From Nocardiopsis coralli (lineage in GTDB: Bacteria > Actinomycetota > Actinomycetes > Streptosporangiales > Streptosporangiaceae): a DNA stretch of 64,000 bases. The stretch spans positions 45,928-109,927 of the forward strand of contig NZ_JADBGI010000022.1 in the NCBI RefSeq assembly GCF_014892575.1, in the 5' to 3' direction. The notes below the pieces were generated by a model that worked only from the letters and a program-made list of their open reading frames with translations, was not told the DNA's origin and did no database searches. Below, piece after piece: positions 23,852 to 33,241 of the stretch (position 1 is its first letter; the number at the start of each line of letters is the position of its first letter). The position numbers were made by a program, and so were the translations under genes.

Positions 23852-24736
23852 GTGAATCAGGTCGGCGAAGCGAACGACATACTCCATTTGAATCATAAAA
23901 TCAGGCAGGCTGAGCTTAGCCTGGGCCTTGCCAAAAGGAGGAGGATCTGGTCTAATATCTCGCTTGCCATGGGGCCAATTTTTGGCCTTTTTCTCTATGT
24001 GATCCACTGGGTCCCTTCGATTTCGGGCGAAGTCAGAGACGCTGTGTATATTCCCGCGATCCCGGTGGCTTTCTCTTTTGCTCTGGCTGCTTTCTATCTG
24101 AAAAGGACTCCAGGTGGAATTCCCCGAGATGGTGGCATTTCGGCCTCTAATGAAAATATGCTGGTTGAGTTGTTTGACCGGGTCGTTTGGGGGGACAGTC
24201 GACGTCCGTCGGAAGGGGACTTGGAGTTGAGGATCTCTCAACTCAAAGATGAGCGAAAATTGGCGGTGGCCAACAAAGACATTCCCCCAAAGGTGCGAAG
24301 GGTTGCATATAAGGAAGATGCATATTCTGATATTGACCAATTGCGTTCGGAAAGCCGCTCATATCGTCGTGTAAATAACACGCTTCAAGGCGTGGTGATC
24401 GTGGGCTCCCTGGCTGCCACGGGAGTTGCGGGGCTTGCCGGGCAAGTTGAAGAATTTCGTTGGGTTGTTCTGGGTGTTACATTTGTAGTCGGAGTTTCCA
24501 GTGGATTTATGGGGTACTACAAATATAAGGAGCGAAGTTTCTATCTTCAGCAGACGGCTGATGCGATCGAGAGTGAGTGGGAGGCTGTGGAAATTGGCGT
24601 TGGAAGGTATAAGCATATTGAGGGAGAGGAGAAGCGTCTTGAAGAGTTTGTTGCCGAAGTCCACCGGTTGAAATCTGAGCAGAAGAAACGTCAACAAAAC
24701 CTTGAGCAGCCTCCGGAGGCACGCGGGAGCGAGTAG
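23852..24736 (+). CDS. DUF4231 / SLATT-type membrane protein with four transmembrane helices
   Basis: 294 residues from GTG 23852, with AGAAGG 6 bases upstream. Two N-terminal helices (about 32-54 and 65-84) are followed by a soluble stretch. The DUF4231 unit (about 155-255) includes SESRSYRRVNNTLQGVVIVG, a helix to about 197, a second helix at 204-223 (VVLGVTFVVGVSSGFMGYYK), then KERSFYLQQTADAIESEWEA and GVGRYK. A charged probable coiled coil fills 255-285. DUF4231 belongs to the SLATT clan, two-helix membrane modules proposed as pore-forming effectors of nucleotide-signalled conflict systems. No nucleotide cyclase is beside it; its only operon partner is the SepF-like gene. AT-rich codons suggest recent acquisition. 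Confidence 0.75.
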   Translation: MNQVGEANDILHLNHKIRQAELSLGLAKRRRIWSNISLAMGPIFGLFLYVIHWVPSISGEVRDAVYIPAIPVAFSFALAAFYLKRTPGGIPRDGGISASNENMLVELFDRVVWGDSRRPSEGDLELRISQLKDERKLAVANKDIPPKVRRVAYKEDAYSDIDQLRSESRSYRRVNNTLQGVVIVGSLAATGVAGLAGQVEEFRWVVLGVTFVVGVSSGFMGYYKYKERSFYLQQTADAIESEWEAVEIGVGRYKHIEGEEKRLEEFVAEVHRLKSEQKKRQQNLEQPPEARGSE

Positions 24737-24786
24737 AACGAGGCCTGGGGAGGGTGTCCGGGGCTGCTGGGTCAATTCTTGTGCAT

Positions 24787-24813
24787 CGGCCTCACCCGGG
24801 GCCGGTGAGGCCG
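24787..24813. terminator. Hairpin between the SLATT gene and the DUF1989 gene
   Basis: CGGCCTCACC (24787-24796) / GGTGAGGCCG (24804-24813), a perfect 10-bp stem that contains the DUF1989 stop codon. It could end transcription from either side and marks the right edge of the AT-rich island. Confidence 0.5.
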
Positions 24814-25625
24814 TGCATGCCCGCGTACCGCGCGGTCTCCGGGGGCCTCCACCCCGCGGTCAGCGCCGGATCCGGCCGCAGGACCTCCACGCCGAGCGGG
24901 CGGCACACGTCGATCGGGTCCCGGGCGTCCGGCCCCCACAACGGGACGGAGAGGTCGCCGCCGGGGCAGGTCGACAGGGCGCACAACAGGTCCTGCTCGG
25001 CGAAGAACTCGAAGAAGTCCCCGGGCCGGGCGGGGGAGGCCTTCATGAAGTACTGGTCCGCGCCGTTCAGGCCGGTGCACTGGAAGACGTTGAGCACGTC
25101 GTGCACGTCGAACTCGGTCAGCCCGTACGGCAGCACCGCGCGGGTCAGGTTCGAGTGGCAGTGCCGGTCGAAGTCCTCACCCGTCAGCATCCGGTTCACG
25201 TACGGATCGCACCGGGTCCCGAGCAGGTCGTGCACCCGGCCGCCGTCCTCGTCCTCGCCGTACCACTCCAGGCTGTCGCCGGTGACCGTCACCAGGGGCC
25301 GCAGGAACGGCAGCGTCGACCACAGCCGGTCGTGCCGGCTCACGTGCGCGCTCTGCAGCTGCCGGGTCCGCGAGGCCCACAGGCGTTCGCGCGGGTCGTG
25401 CCGGTTCCAGATGTTGAGGTCGCCGACCTGAGCGCCCTCCGGGGTGGAGATCCGGCACAGGTGTCCGGCGGGGACCTCCCAGGCCCGGCCGGAACGGATC
25501 GGCAGGACAAAACCCTCCACGAGCTCGCGGCCCTCCGTTGTTTCGGCCAGGCGGTCGTAGAAGGCGGTGTCGACGGCGAGAGGGCTTCCCTCGCCGGACC
25601 GGTAGGCGGCCTCGGGTGAACCCAC
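24792..25625 (-). CDS. DUF1989 (urea carboxylase-associated family) protein
   Basis: 277 residues. Signs of DUF1989: SGRAWEVPAGHLCRIST (N-terminal part), QVGDLNIWNRHDPRERLW, GTRCDPYVNRM, CHSNLTRAV, VLNVFQCTGL, PGDFFEFFAEQDLLCALSTCPGG, and DPIDVCRPLGVEV with conserved Cys/His positions suggesting a metal site. Members accompany urea carboxylase and guanidine degradation genes, but no such genes are adjacent here, so its role is open. GTG at 25625 is preceded by GAGGAAC. It stands alone in the leftward direction. Confidence 0.82.
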   Translation of the reverse strand: MGSPEAAYRSGEGSPLAVDTAFYDRLAETTEGRELVEGFVLPIRSGRAWEVPAGHLCRISTPEGAQVGDLNIWNRHDPRERLWASRTRQLQSAHVSRHDRLWSTLPFLRPLVTVTGDSLEWYGEDEDGGRVHDLLGTRCDPYVNRMLTGEDFDRHCHSNLTRAVLPYGLTEFDVHDVLNVFQCTGLNGADQYFMKASPARPGDFFEFFAEQDLLCALSTCPGGDLSVPLWGPDARDPIDVCRPLGVEVLRPDPALTAGWRPPETARYAGMHGLTGPG

Positions 25626-25721
25626 GATGTTCCTCGTTCCCGGACGGGGGAGTACGGACCGTCCCCCGTCTACCCGCCGCCGCGGGTCGCAACCCCGCGG
25701 GCCGGTGCTGCGCTCCCTGCC

Positions 25722-26132
25722 TCAGGTGCTCGCGTCGCGGGCGGTACTGCCGATGGTTCCGAGGTGGGTGTGGGTGAACGGCCCCAGCTTGAGCCCGTAC
25801 CCCAGGGCACGGTCGACCGCGACGTGGAACCCCCAGCAGGCGGCGAGCAGCAGAGGCCAGACGGTCTCCACACCACCGAGCTGCAGGCCCGCCCAGCCCA
25901 CGACCAGGACCGCTGGCGCTGCGTAGTTGTGCACGAGGTTGTAACAGAGCGCCCCCACCCGCTGACCGGCCAGGTAACCCAGCGCGGAGAGGTCGAAGAC
26001 GAGGAACACGGCCAACAGCAGCCACCACGGTTGGCCCCACACGATCACCGCCATGACGATGCCGACCGCCACCAGCACGCTCTCCGCCCGCTGCCAGCCG
26101 ATCGCGCGGCGGTGCGGTCCCTCTGCGGCCAT
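25722..26132 (-). CDS. DUF4260 family small membrane protein
   Basis: 136 residues with four hydrophobic segments. FLVFDLSALGYLAGQRVGAL, CYNLVHNYAAP, CWGFHVAVDRALGYGLKLG and FTHTHLGTIG are the conserved DUF4260 signatures. ATG at 26132 has AGGAG 5 bases upstream, better than an upstream start at 26174. The function of the family is unknown. It is divergent from a CGNR zinc-finger gene, with an inverted repeat between them, so that protein may control it. Confidence 0.82.
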   Translation of the reverse strand: MAAEGPHRRAIGWQRAESVLVAVGIVMAVIVWGQPWWLLLAVFLVFDLSALGYLAGQRVGALCYNLVHNYAAPAVLVVGWAGLQLGGVETVWPLLLAACWGFHVAVDRALGYGLKLGPFTHTHLGTIGSTARDAST

Positions 26133-26185
26133 GGCGGCTCCTCGCTCTCGGCCCCGGTCCGGAAGGGGGCGCACCCGTCGGTGCC

Positions 26186-26215
26186 CTAACCCATAAAAGA
26201 TCTATAATTGGTTAG
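26186..26215. promoter_or_regulatory. Divergent control region between DUF4260 and CGNR genes
   Basis: CTAACC (26186-26191) and GGTTAG (26210-26215) form a dyad around an AT-rich core that holds a perfect -10 hexamer TATAAT (26203-26208) for the rightward CGNR gene. It is a likely operator-promoter overlap. Confidence 0.55.
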
Positions 26216-26279
26216 CTGAACGCTAGCATGGGGCACCCGGGCCGACAACGGGACCGGACCACGACCGCGGAGGACGACG

Positions 26280-26777
26280 GTGATCGAGGACGAAGGCCTG
26301 CTGATGGCCGTGCTGAACAGCGCCCCCGTCATCGACGGCACGCCCACCGAACAGCTCGGCGGCTCCACCGGCAACGAGATCGCCGCACGGTTCGGGGGCA
26401 CCGGCACACCCGACGAACTCGCACACCTCCGCAACGCCCGAGCCGCCCTCCACGGGGTGATTCGCGGGGAGGACGACGCTGTCGAACCCCTGACACGGGC
26501 CGTCGACGGGGCCGTACTGGTACCGGAGACCACGGACACCGGCGTCCGGTGGCAGCTCGACGTCCCGGCCGACGAAGAACTCGCGGTACGGGCGGTCCTG
26601 GCGTGGTCGCGAGCCATGGAAGAGCTGCCCGGGCGCCTGCGCGCGTGCGCCAACACCGAGTGCAACCTCTACCTCATCGACCACAGCCGCCCGGGCAAGG
26701 CCAAGTGGTGCTCCATGGCCACCTGCGGGAACCGGATGAAGGCGCGCGCCCATGCCCGGCGCGCCCGGGCCTCGTGA
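26280..26777 (+). CDS. CGNR zinc-finger protein (probable transcriptional regulator)
   Basis: 165 residues. The N-terminal helical stress-response-like region (IEDEGLLMAVLNSAPV, then EDDAVEPLTRAVDGAVLVPE) is followed by the C-terminal zinc finger. This has LRACANTECNLYLIDHSR and WCSMATCGNRMKARAHARR, with the CGNR signature at about residues 147-150. Such proteins are treated as DNA-binding regulators. GTG at 26280 follows GGAGG. It faces galK convergently and is divergent from the DUF4260 gene, its most likely target. Confidence 0.82.
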   Translation: MIEDEGLLMAVLNSAPVIDGTPTEQLGGSTGNEIAARFGGTGTPDELAHLRNARAALHGVIRGEDDAVEPLTRAVDGAVLVPETTDTGVRWQLDVPADEELAVRAVLAWSRAMEELPGRLRACANTECNLYLIDHSRPGKAKWCSMATCGNRMKARAHARRARAS

Positions 26778-26822
26778 CCGCCACGGCGGACAGGCCCGCG
26801 CCGCGGCGGACCGCGGCCCGCC

Positions 26823-27961
<1,139 letters not shown>

Positions 27962-27965
<4 letters not shown>

Positions 27966-28933
27966 GGTGCCGTCCCCTCTTCCTGCCGACCGCGCACGAA
28001 CCCCCACGCGTCGGCCACGATCGTGTCCAACCCCCGCGAGGGCCGCCACCCCAGCTCCTCACGCGCCCGGTCGTTGGCGGCCACCAGTACCGCGGGGTCA
28101 CCCGGGCGCCGCGGACCGTCGACCACAGGAACCGGATGCCCCGTGATCCTACGCACCGCCGCCAGCACCTCCCGCACCGAGTACCCGCCGCCGCTGCCCA
28201 GGTTCAGGACCCGGTGCCGGCCCGGAACACAGCGCTCCAGCGCCCGCACGTGCGCGTCGGCCAGGTCCCGCACGTGCAGGTAGTCGCGCACCGCCGTGCC
28301 GTCGGGCGTCGGATAGTCCGTGCCGTGCACCGACGCGTGCTCCACCTCCCCGGACGCCACCTTCAACAGGTTCGGGATCAGATGCGTCTCCGGGTCGTGC
28401 CGCTCCCCGAACCCCCCGTGCGCCCCGGCCACGTTGAAGTACCGCAGGCTCACCGCCCCCAGCCCGTGGGCGCGCGCCCACCCGGCGAGCAGGTGGTCCA
28501 CGGCCAGCTTGCCCGCACCGTAGGGGTTGGTCGGAGCGGCCGGATCGCTCTCGCGCAGCGGCGCCTGCGAGGGCGGATCCCCGTACACCGCGGCGGTCGA
28601 GGAGAACACCAGCCGCCCCACCCCGTGCTCGCGCATCGCCTCCACCAGGGCCAGCGTCCCGCCCACGTTCGTGTGCCAGTACGGGCCCGGGTCCTGCACC
28701 GACTCACCCACCAGGGACCTGCCGGCGAAATGCAGCACGGCGTCGAACGAAGGGTCAAGCACCCGCCCCACACCGTGCACGTCGCCCTCGACGAAGGACG
28801 CCCCGTCCGGAACCGCGTCGCTGTGCCCGGCCGAGAGCACGTCGAGCACCGTGACCTCGTGCCCGGCCTCGAGCAGCAACGCCGTGACCACACTGCCGAC
28901 GTATCCGGCACCACCGGTGACCAACAGCTTCAC
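27962..28933 (-). CDS. galE: UDP-glucose 4-epimerase
   Basis: 323 residues, extended SDR. It interconverts UDP-galactose and UDP-glucose with bound NAD. The NAD motif TGGAGYVGS is near residues 6-14. FSSTAAVYGDPP and NPYGAGK supply the catalytic Ser/Thr and Tyr-x3-Lys, with SLRYFNVAGA after. A usual GalE tail GWRPSRGLDTIVADAW completes it. GTG at 28933 overlaps the galT stop by 4 bp. Confidence 0.95.
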
Positions 28934-29964
28934 GGGGCCACCTCCCTCAGGCGGCGCGCCGTGGACTCCGGTGCGACGTCGTTGATGAACACACCCATCC
29001 CCGACTCCGTCCCGGCCAGGTACTTCAGCTTGTTCTCCGCCCGGCGCACCGAGAAGACCTCCAACCGCAACCGCGACAGCGCCCGCGCCTCCGCATCGCG
29101 CACCGGTGCCTGGTGCCAGGCCGAGACGTAGGGCAACGGGGCACCGAACAGCCCGTCCAACCGGCCCAACAGATCGGTGTACAGCTCCGCGAACGCGTCG
29201 CGCTCGGCACCATCGAGCGACGGAAGGTCCGGAACCGGCCGGTGCGGGTACACGTGCACCTCCACCGGCCAGCGCGCCGCCTCGGGCACGAACGCCGTCC
29301 AGTGCTCGTTCTCCACCACCACCCGAGGCCCCTTGCGCTCGGCCGACAGCACGTCCTCGAACAGGTCCCCGCCCGTCTCCTCCCGGTGCGCACGCGCCGA
29401 CGCCAGCACCGTCGAGGTCCGCGGGGTCACGAACGGCAGCGCGTAGATCTGCCCGTGCGGGTGGTGCAGCGTCACACCGATCTCCGGGCCCCGGTTCTCG
29501 AAGCAGTACACCTGCTCGATCCCGGGCCGCTCGGCCAACGCGGCGCTCCGGTCGGCCCAGGCGTCCACGAGCGTGCGCACCCGGCCCGCGCCCAACCGGG
29601 CCAGGGACGTGTCGTGGTCGGAACTGAAGCACAGCACCTCGCACCGGCCCTCGTCACCGCTCAGCGACGGGAACCGGTTCTCGAAGGCGACCACGTCGTA
29701 GTCGGGCGAGGGGATCTCGGTGTGACGGCCCCCGGTCGAGGGACACAGCGGGCACTGGTCGCTCGGCGGCAGGTGCGTGCGGCCCTGGCGGTGCGCGGCG
29801 ACCACCACCTGCTCGCGTGTCAGCGGGTCCGTGCGCAGCTCCGAACCGGGCGCGCGTTCGGGCAGCTCGCGCGGGTCCTCGTGCAGGGTACGCCGGGCGG
29901 AACCGGGCTCGTCGTAGTAGATGATCTGCCGGCCGTCGGCCAGGCGTGCGGTCGTCTTCCTCAT
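28930..29964 (-). CDS. galT: Galactose-1-phosphate uridylyltransferase
   Basis: 344 residues, the normal GalT size. It transfers UMP from UDP-glucose to galactose-1-phosphate. CPLCPS (zinc ligands), VAFENRFPSL, and the active-site TLHHPHGQIYALP with the nucleophilic HPH histidine are all present. VEVHVYPHRPVPD follows in the second HIT-like half. ATG at 29964 overlaps the DeoR stop (ATGA). The substrate supply would come from the divergent galactosidase operon. Confidence 0.95.
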   Translation of the reverse strand: MRKTTARLADGRQIIYYDEPGSARRTLHEDPRELPERAPGSELRTDPLTREQVVVAAHRQGRTHLPPSDQCPLCPSTGGRHTEIPSPDYDVVAFENRFPSLSGDEGRCEVLCFSSDHDTSLARLGAGRVRTLVDAWADRSAALAERPGIEQVYCFENRGPEIGVTLHHPHGQIYALPFVTPRTSTVLASARAHREETGGDLFEDVLSAERKGPRVVVENEHWTAFVPEAARWPVEVHVYPHRPVPDLPSLDGAERDAFAELYTDLLGRLDGLFGAPLPYVSAWHQAPVRDAEARALSRLRLEVFSVRRAENKLKYLAGTESGMGVFINDVAPESTARRLREVAP

Positions 29965-30749
29965 GCGGACTCCGGGGGGACGTCGGCGACCACGAGGCGG
30001 CCCACGTGGTCCTCCAGGGTGTGGCGGGCCTCCGGCGCGATCCCGTCGTCGGTGACGAGCACGCCGCACAGGTCCAGGGGGGCGATGGTGCTGAGTCCGA
30101 CCGTGCCCCACTTGCTGGAATCGGCCGCGACCACGAGGTTCTCGGCCGCCTCCACCAGGGCACGGTCGGTGTCGGACTCCATGAGGTTGGGCGTGGTGAA
30201 CCCGGCCCGCTCGGCCATGCCGTGCACGCCCAGGACCAGGGTGTCCAGGTTGATGCCGCGCACCGACGCCAGGGCGAGCGGACCCACCAGCGCATCGGAG
30301 GGTGTGCGGAACCCGCCGGTCAGCGCCACCGCCCGGTCGGAGCGTTCCGAACGGTGGAAGACCTCGGCCACGTGCAGAGAGTTGGTGACCACGGTCAGCC
30401 CCGGCGTCTCCAACAGGTACTCGGCGACCAGCGCGGTCGTGGTGCCGGCCGACAGTCCCACCGCGCTGTGCGGCTCGACCAGCTCGGCCACGGCCCGGGC
30501 GATCGCGTGCTTCTGCGCGGCCTGGCGCGTGGACTTGGCGGCGAACCCGGGCTCCTCGGTGCGCGCCCCCTCGGGTGCGACGGCGCCGCCGTGCACCTTG
30601 CGCAGGTCACCGCGGCCGGCGAGGGCGTCGAGGTCGCGCCGCACGGTCATGTCGGAGACCGCGAGCTCCTCGACCAGTTCGGTGACGCGCACGCTCCCGT
30701 CGCGCCGGAGCCGTTCGAGGATCCGCCCCTGGCGTTGTGCGGCCAGCAT
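29961..30749 (-). CDS. DeoR-family transcriptional regulator of the gal operon
   Basis: 262 residues. The N-terminal DeoR HTH is RQGRILERLRRDGSVRVTELVEELAVSDMTVRRDLDALAGRGDLRKVHGG read across residues about 5-54, shown here in outline (key parts: ILERLRRDG, SDMTVRRDLD, KVHGGA). The C-terminal sugar-phosphate sensor has the conserved VGLSAGTTTALVAEYL and VVTNS segments. It is the first gene of the leftward gal operon and divergent from the galactoside transporter, so it probably represses both through sites in the 190-bp gap, relieved by a galactose phosphate. Confidence 0.9.
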   Translation of the reverse strand: MLAAQRQGRILERLRRDGSVRVTELVEELAVSDMTVRRDLDALAGRGDLRKVHGGAVAPEGARTEEPGFAAKSTRQAAQKHAIARAVAELVEPHSAVGLSAGTTTALVAEYLLETPGLTVVTNSLHVAEVFHRSERSDRAVALTGGFRTPSDALVGPLALASVRGINLDTLVLGVHGMAERAGFTTPNLMESDTDRALVEAAENLVVAADSSKWGTVGLSTIAPLDLCGVLVTDDGIAPEARHTLEDHVGRLVVADVPPESA

Positions 30750-30775
30750 CCCGCCCCCGTCCGTCGATTCCTGTT

Positions 30776-30822
30776 GGATTGTGTTGGAATCCAGTCTGGC
30801 CCTGCCGAGATCGTGCTGTCAA
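30776..30822 (-). promoter_or_regulatory. Candidate promoter of the deoR-galTEK operon
   Basis: On the minus strand TTGACA (30822-30817) is followed after 18 bp by CAGACT (30798-30793), a weak -10. A GGATT/AATCC dyad lies at 30776-30792 (plus strand), near the predicted transcription start, and could be a DeoR-type operator. Confidence 0.5.
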
Positions 30823-30867
30823 CGGGCGGCATCGCTGGGGGAATCTGTGTGGATTCGTTGTTACCTG

Positions 30868-30896
30868 TTGACACCGCCGCCCGGTCTGTCGACGAT
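30868..30896 (+). promoter_or_regulatory. Promoter of the galactoside transporter operon
   Basis: TTGACA (30868-30873) and GACGAT (30891-30896) have 17-bp spacing. The predicted leader of about 40 bases carries GGAGGAGG just before the ATG at 30942. Confidence 0.65.
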
Positions 30897-30941
30897 GTGT
30901 GTGTTTGTGGCCCCGCTCACATACGGCTCGGAGGAGGCTCC

Positions 30942-32234
30942 ATGCACCACAGCGACCGGGACCCGCCCGCCCTGCGCAGACGCACACTCCTGCGTGCCCT
31001 GGCCGGGGCCGGCACCCTCGGCGCCCTGCCCGCCCTCGGGGGATGCGGGGCCGACCCCCGCAACGACCCCCGCCGCGTCACCATGGCCTTCAACCGGGTG
31101 CAGGAGATGGAACTGGCCGGGATGAACGACCTCCTCGACGTCTTCCACGCCGCCACCGACTACACCGTCGAGGTCGACAACTTCGAACCGAACTCCTACC
31201 AGGAGTCGATCAACAACTACCTCCAAGGCACCCCGGACGACGTCATCGCCTGGTTCGGCGGCTACCGGCTGCGCTTCTTCGCCGAACGCGGCCTCATCAG
31301 CGACCTCTCCCACCTGTGGGACGGCCCCCTCGCCGGCTCCTTCAGCCAGGCCCACAAGGAACTGTGCACCGGCGACGACGGCAAGCAGTACCTCGTGCCC
31401 TACTACTCCTATCCCTGGGCCTTCTACTACCGCCCGAGCCTGTTCGCCGAGCACGGCTACGAGCCGCCCGCCACCCGCGCCGAACTCCTCGACCTGTGCG
31501 AACGCATGCGCGACGACGGCCTCGACCCCATCGGCTACGGCACCCGCGAAGGCTGGCCCGCCATGGGCACCTTCGACTACCTGAACCTGCGCATCAACGG
31601 GCCCGAGTTCCACACCGACCTCGCCAACGGCGACGCCCCCTGGGACGGACCCGAGGTGCGCGAGGTCTTCTCCGCCTGGGCCGAACTCCTGCCCCACCAC
31701 CAGCCCGACCCGCTCGGCCGCAGCTTCGACGAGGCCCAGACCGCGCTGCTGCGCAAGGAGTGCGGCATGCTCCTGGCCGGCCTCTTCGTCTCCCAGGCCC
31801 TGCCCGAGGAGGAAGCGGACGACCTCGACTTCTTCGTCTTCCCCGAGTACGACACCTCCGTCGGCACCGGGGCCGTCGAAGCCCCCACCGACGGGTTCAT
31901 GCTCAGCGCCGACCCCCGCAACCCCGAGGGCGCCGAAGCCCTCCTGACCCACATCGGCGGCCTGGAAGCGCAGGAGCTCTACGCCGACCGCGACCCCCAG
32001 GCGCTGCCCGCCCACGTCGACACCGACACCGCGAGCTTCAGCGACCTGGAACGCAAGGCCCTGGAACTCATCGACGGCGCCGAGACCATCACCCAGTTCC
32101 TGGACCGCGACACCCGACCCGACTTCGCCGCGGTCGTGGCCATCCCCGCCTTCCAGCGCTTCCTGCGGCAACCCGACGACATCAGGGAGCTCACCTCGGA
32201 CCTGGAACGCCAGAAACGATCCGTCTTCGGCTGA
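30942..32234 (+). CDS. Galactoside ABC transporter substrate-binding lipoprotein (CUT1), Tat-type signal
   Basis: 430 residues. The N-terminus has LRRRTLLRALAG, a twin-arginine-like stretch at residues 11-22, and lipobox LGGC with Cys35, suggesting Tat export of a lipoprotein. The mature domain is an SBP_bac_1/8 protein: TMAFNRVQEMELAGMNDLL, NSYQESINNYLQGTPDDVIAWFGG, YYSYPWAFYYRPSLFAEHGYE, and GMLLAGLFVSQAL. Genes for two permeases, an alpha- and a beta-galactosidase follow, so the ligand is probably a galactose-containing oligosaccharide (melibiose, raffinose or a beta-galactoside). Confidence 0.88.
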   Translation: MHHSDRDPPALRRRTLLRALAGAGTLGALPALGGCGADPRNDPRRVTMAFNRVQEMELAGMNDLLDVFHAATDYTVEVDNFEPNSYQESINNYLQGTPDDVIAWFGGYRLRFFAERGLISDLSHLWDGPLAGSFSQAHKELCTGDDGKQYLVPYYSYPWAFYYRPSLFAEHGYEPPATRAELLDLCERMRDDGLDPIGYGTREGWPAMGTFDYLNLRINGPEFHTDLANGDAPWDGPEVREVFSAWAELLPHHQPDPLGRSFDEAQTALLRKECGMLLAGLFVSQALPEEEADDLDFFVFPEYDTSVGTGAVEAPTDGFMLSADPRNPEGAEALLTHIGGLEAQELYADRDPQALPAHVDTDTASFSDLERKALELIDGAETITQFLDRDTRPDFAAVVAIPAFQRFLRQPDDIRELTSDLERQKRSVFG

Positions 32235-32245
32235 AGGAGGCCGCC

Positions 32246-33241
32246 GTGGCCCCGCACGGCACGTCACCACCGACCCCGTCCCCACCACCGTCATCGCCCA
32301 CCGCGACCTCGGACCGCAACCGGCGCACCGCACCGCGCCCGCGCACCGGCGGCGCCCTGCGCAACGGCCGCGGCGACCGCATCACCGTCGCGCTCATGCT
32401 CGGTGTGCCCGCCGCCCTCGTACTCGGCCTGGTCTGGCTGCCCGCACTGGCCACCGTCGTGCTGTCCTTCACCCGCTGGGACGGCATCGGCGGCCTGGAG
32501 ACCATCGAATGGATCGGCGTCCAGAACTACGTGGACGCTTTCACCATCTACCCGCCCTTCGGGCCGGCGCTGAGCAACAACCTCATCTGGCTGGTCGTGC
32601 TCTTCACCGTGCCCACCGTGCTGGGCATGTTCCTGGCCGTGCTGCTGGACCGCCAACTGCGCGGGGGAGCGCTCTACCAGAGCATCTTCTACATGCCGGT
32701 GGTGCTGTCCCTGGCCCTGATCGGGTTCATCTGGCAGCTCATCTACTCCCGCGACCAGGGTCTGCTCAACGCCTTCCTGGCCTTCGCTGCCGACGCCCCG
32801 CCCGTGGACTGGTTCGGCAACCCCGACCTGAACCTGTACGCGGTGCTCGTCGCGGCCGGATGGCGCCACACCGGCTACATCATGCTCCTGTACCTGGCCG
32901 GGCTGAAGGCGGTCGACCCCACCCTCCGCGAGGCCGCCGCCATCGACGGGGCCGGGCCCGTGCGCACCTTCACCAGCGTCGTCTTCCCGGCGCTGCTGCC
33001 CATCAACCTGGTGGTCGTCGTGGTCACCGTCATCGACGCCCTGCGCGCTTTCGACATCGTGTGGGTCATCAACCGCGGCCGCAACGGGCTCGAACTCATC
33101 TCCGCCCTGGTCACCCAGAACGTCATCGGCGAGGCGAGCCGCGTGGGGTTCGGTTCGGCCCTGGCGGTGGTCATGCTGCTGATCTCGGTGGTCTTCATCG
33201 TCGTCTACGTCGCCACCATGCTGAGAGGGGCCCGCCGGTGA
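32246..33241 (+). CDS. Galactoside ABC transporter permease 1 (CUT1, MalF type)
   Basis: 331 residues from GTG 32246, with AAGGAGG directly upstream. A long charged, proline-rich N-terminus of about 50 residues precedes six membrane helices. EAAAIDGAGPVRTFTSVVFPALLPI is the EAA loop that docks the ATPase. It starts 11 bp after the binding-protein gene and its stop overlaps the next GTG. Confidence 0.9.
   Translation: MAPHGTSPPTPSPPPSSPTATSDRNRRTAPRPRTGGALRNGRGDRITVALMLGVPAALVLGLVWLPALATVVLSFTRWDGIGGLETIEWIGVQNYVDAFTIYPPFGPALSNNLIWLVVLFTVPTVLGMFLAVLLDRQLRGGALYQSIFYMPVVLSLALIGFIWQLIYSRDQGLLNAFLAFAADAPPVDWFGNPDLNLYAVLVAAGWRHTGYIMLLYLAGLKAVDPTLREAAAIDGAGPVRTFTSVVFPALLPINLVVVVVTVIDALRAFDIVWVINRGRNGLELISALVTQNVIGEASRVGFGSALAVVMLLISVVFIVVYVATMLRGARR

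Noticed and set aside
23392..24736. CBASS-type system with the SLATT gene as effector
   Set aside because: No nucleotidyltransferase, cyclase or sensor gene lies nearby; only the SepF-like partner is present, so the standard architecture is not met.
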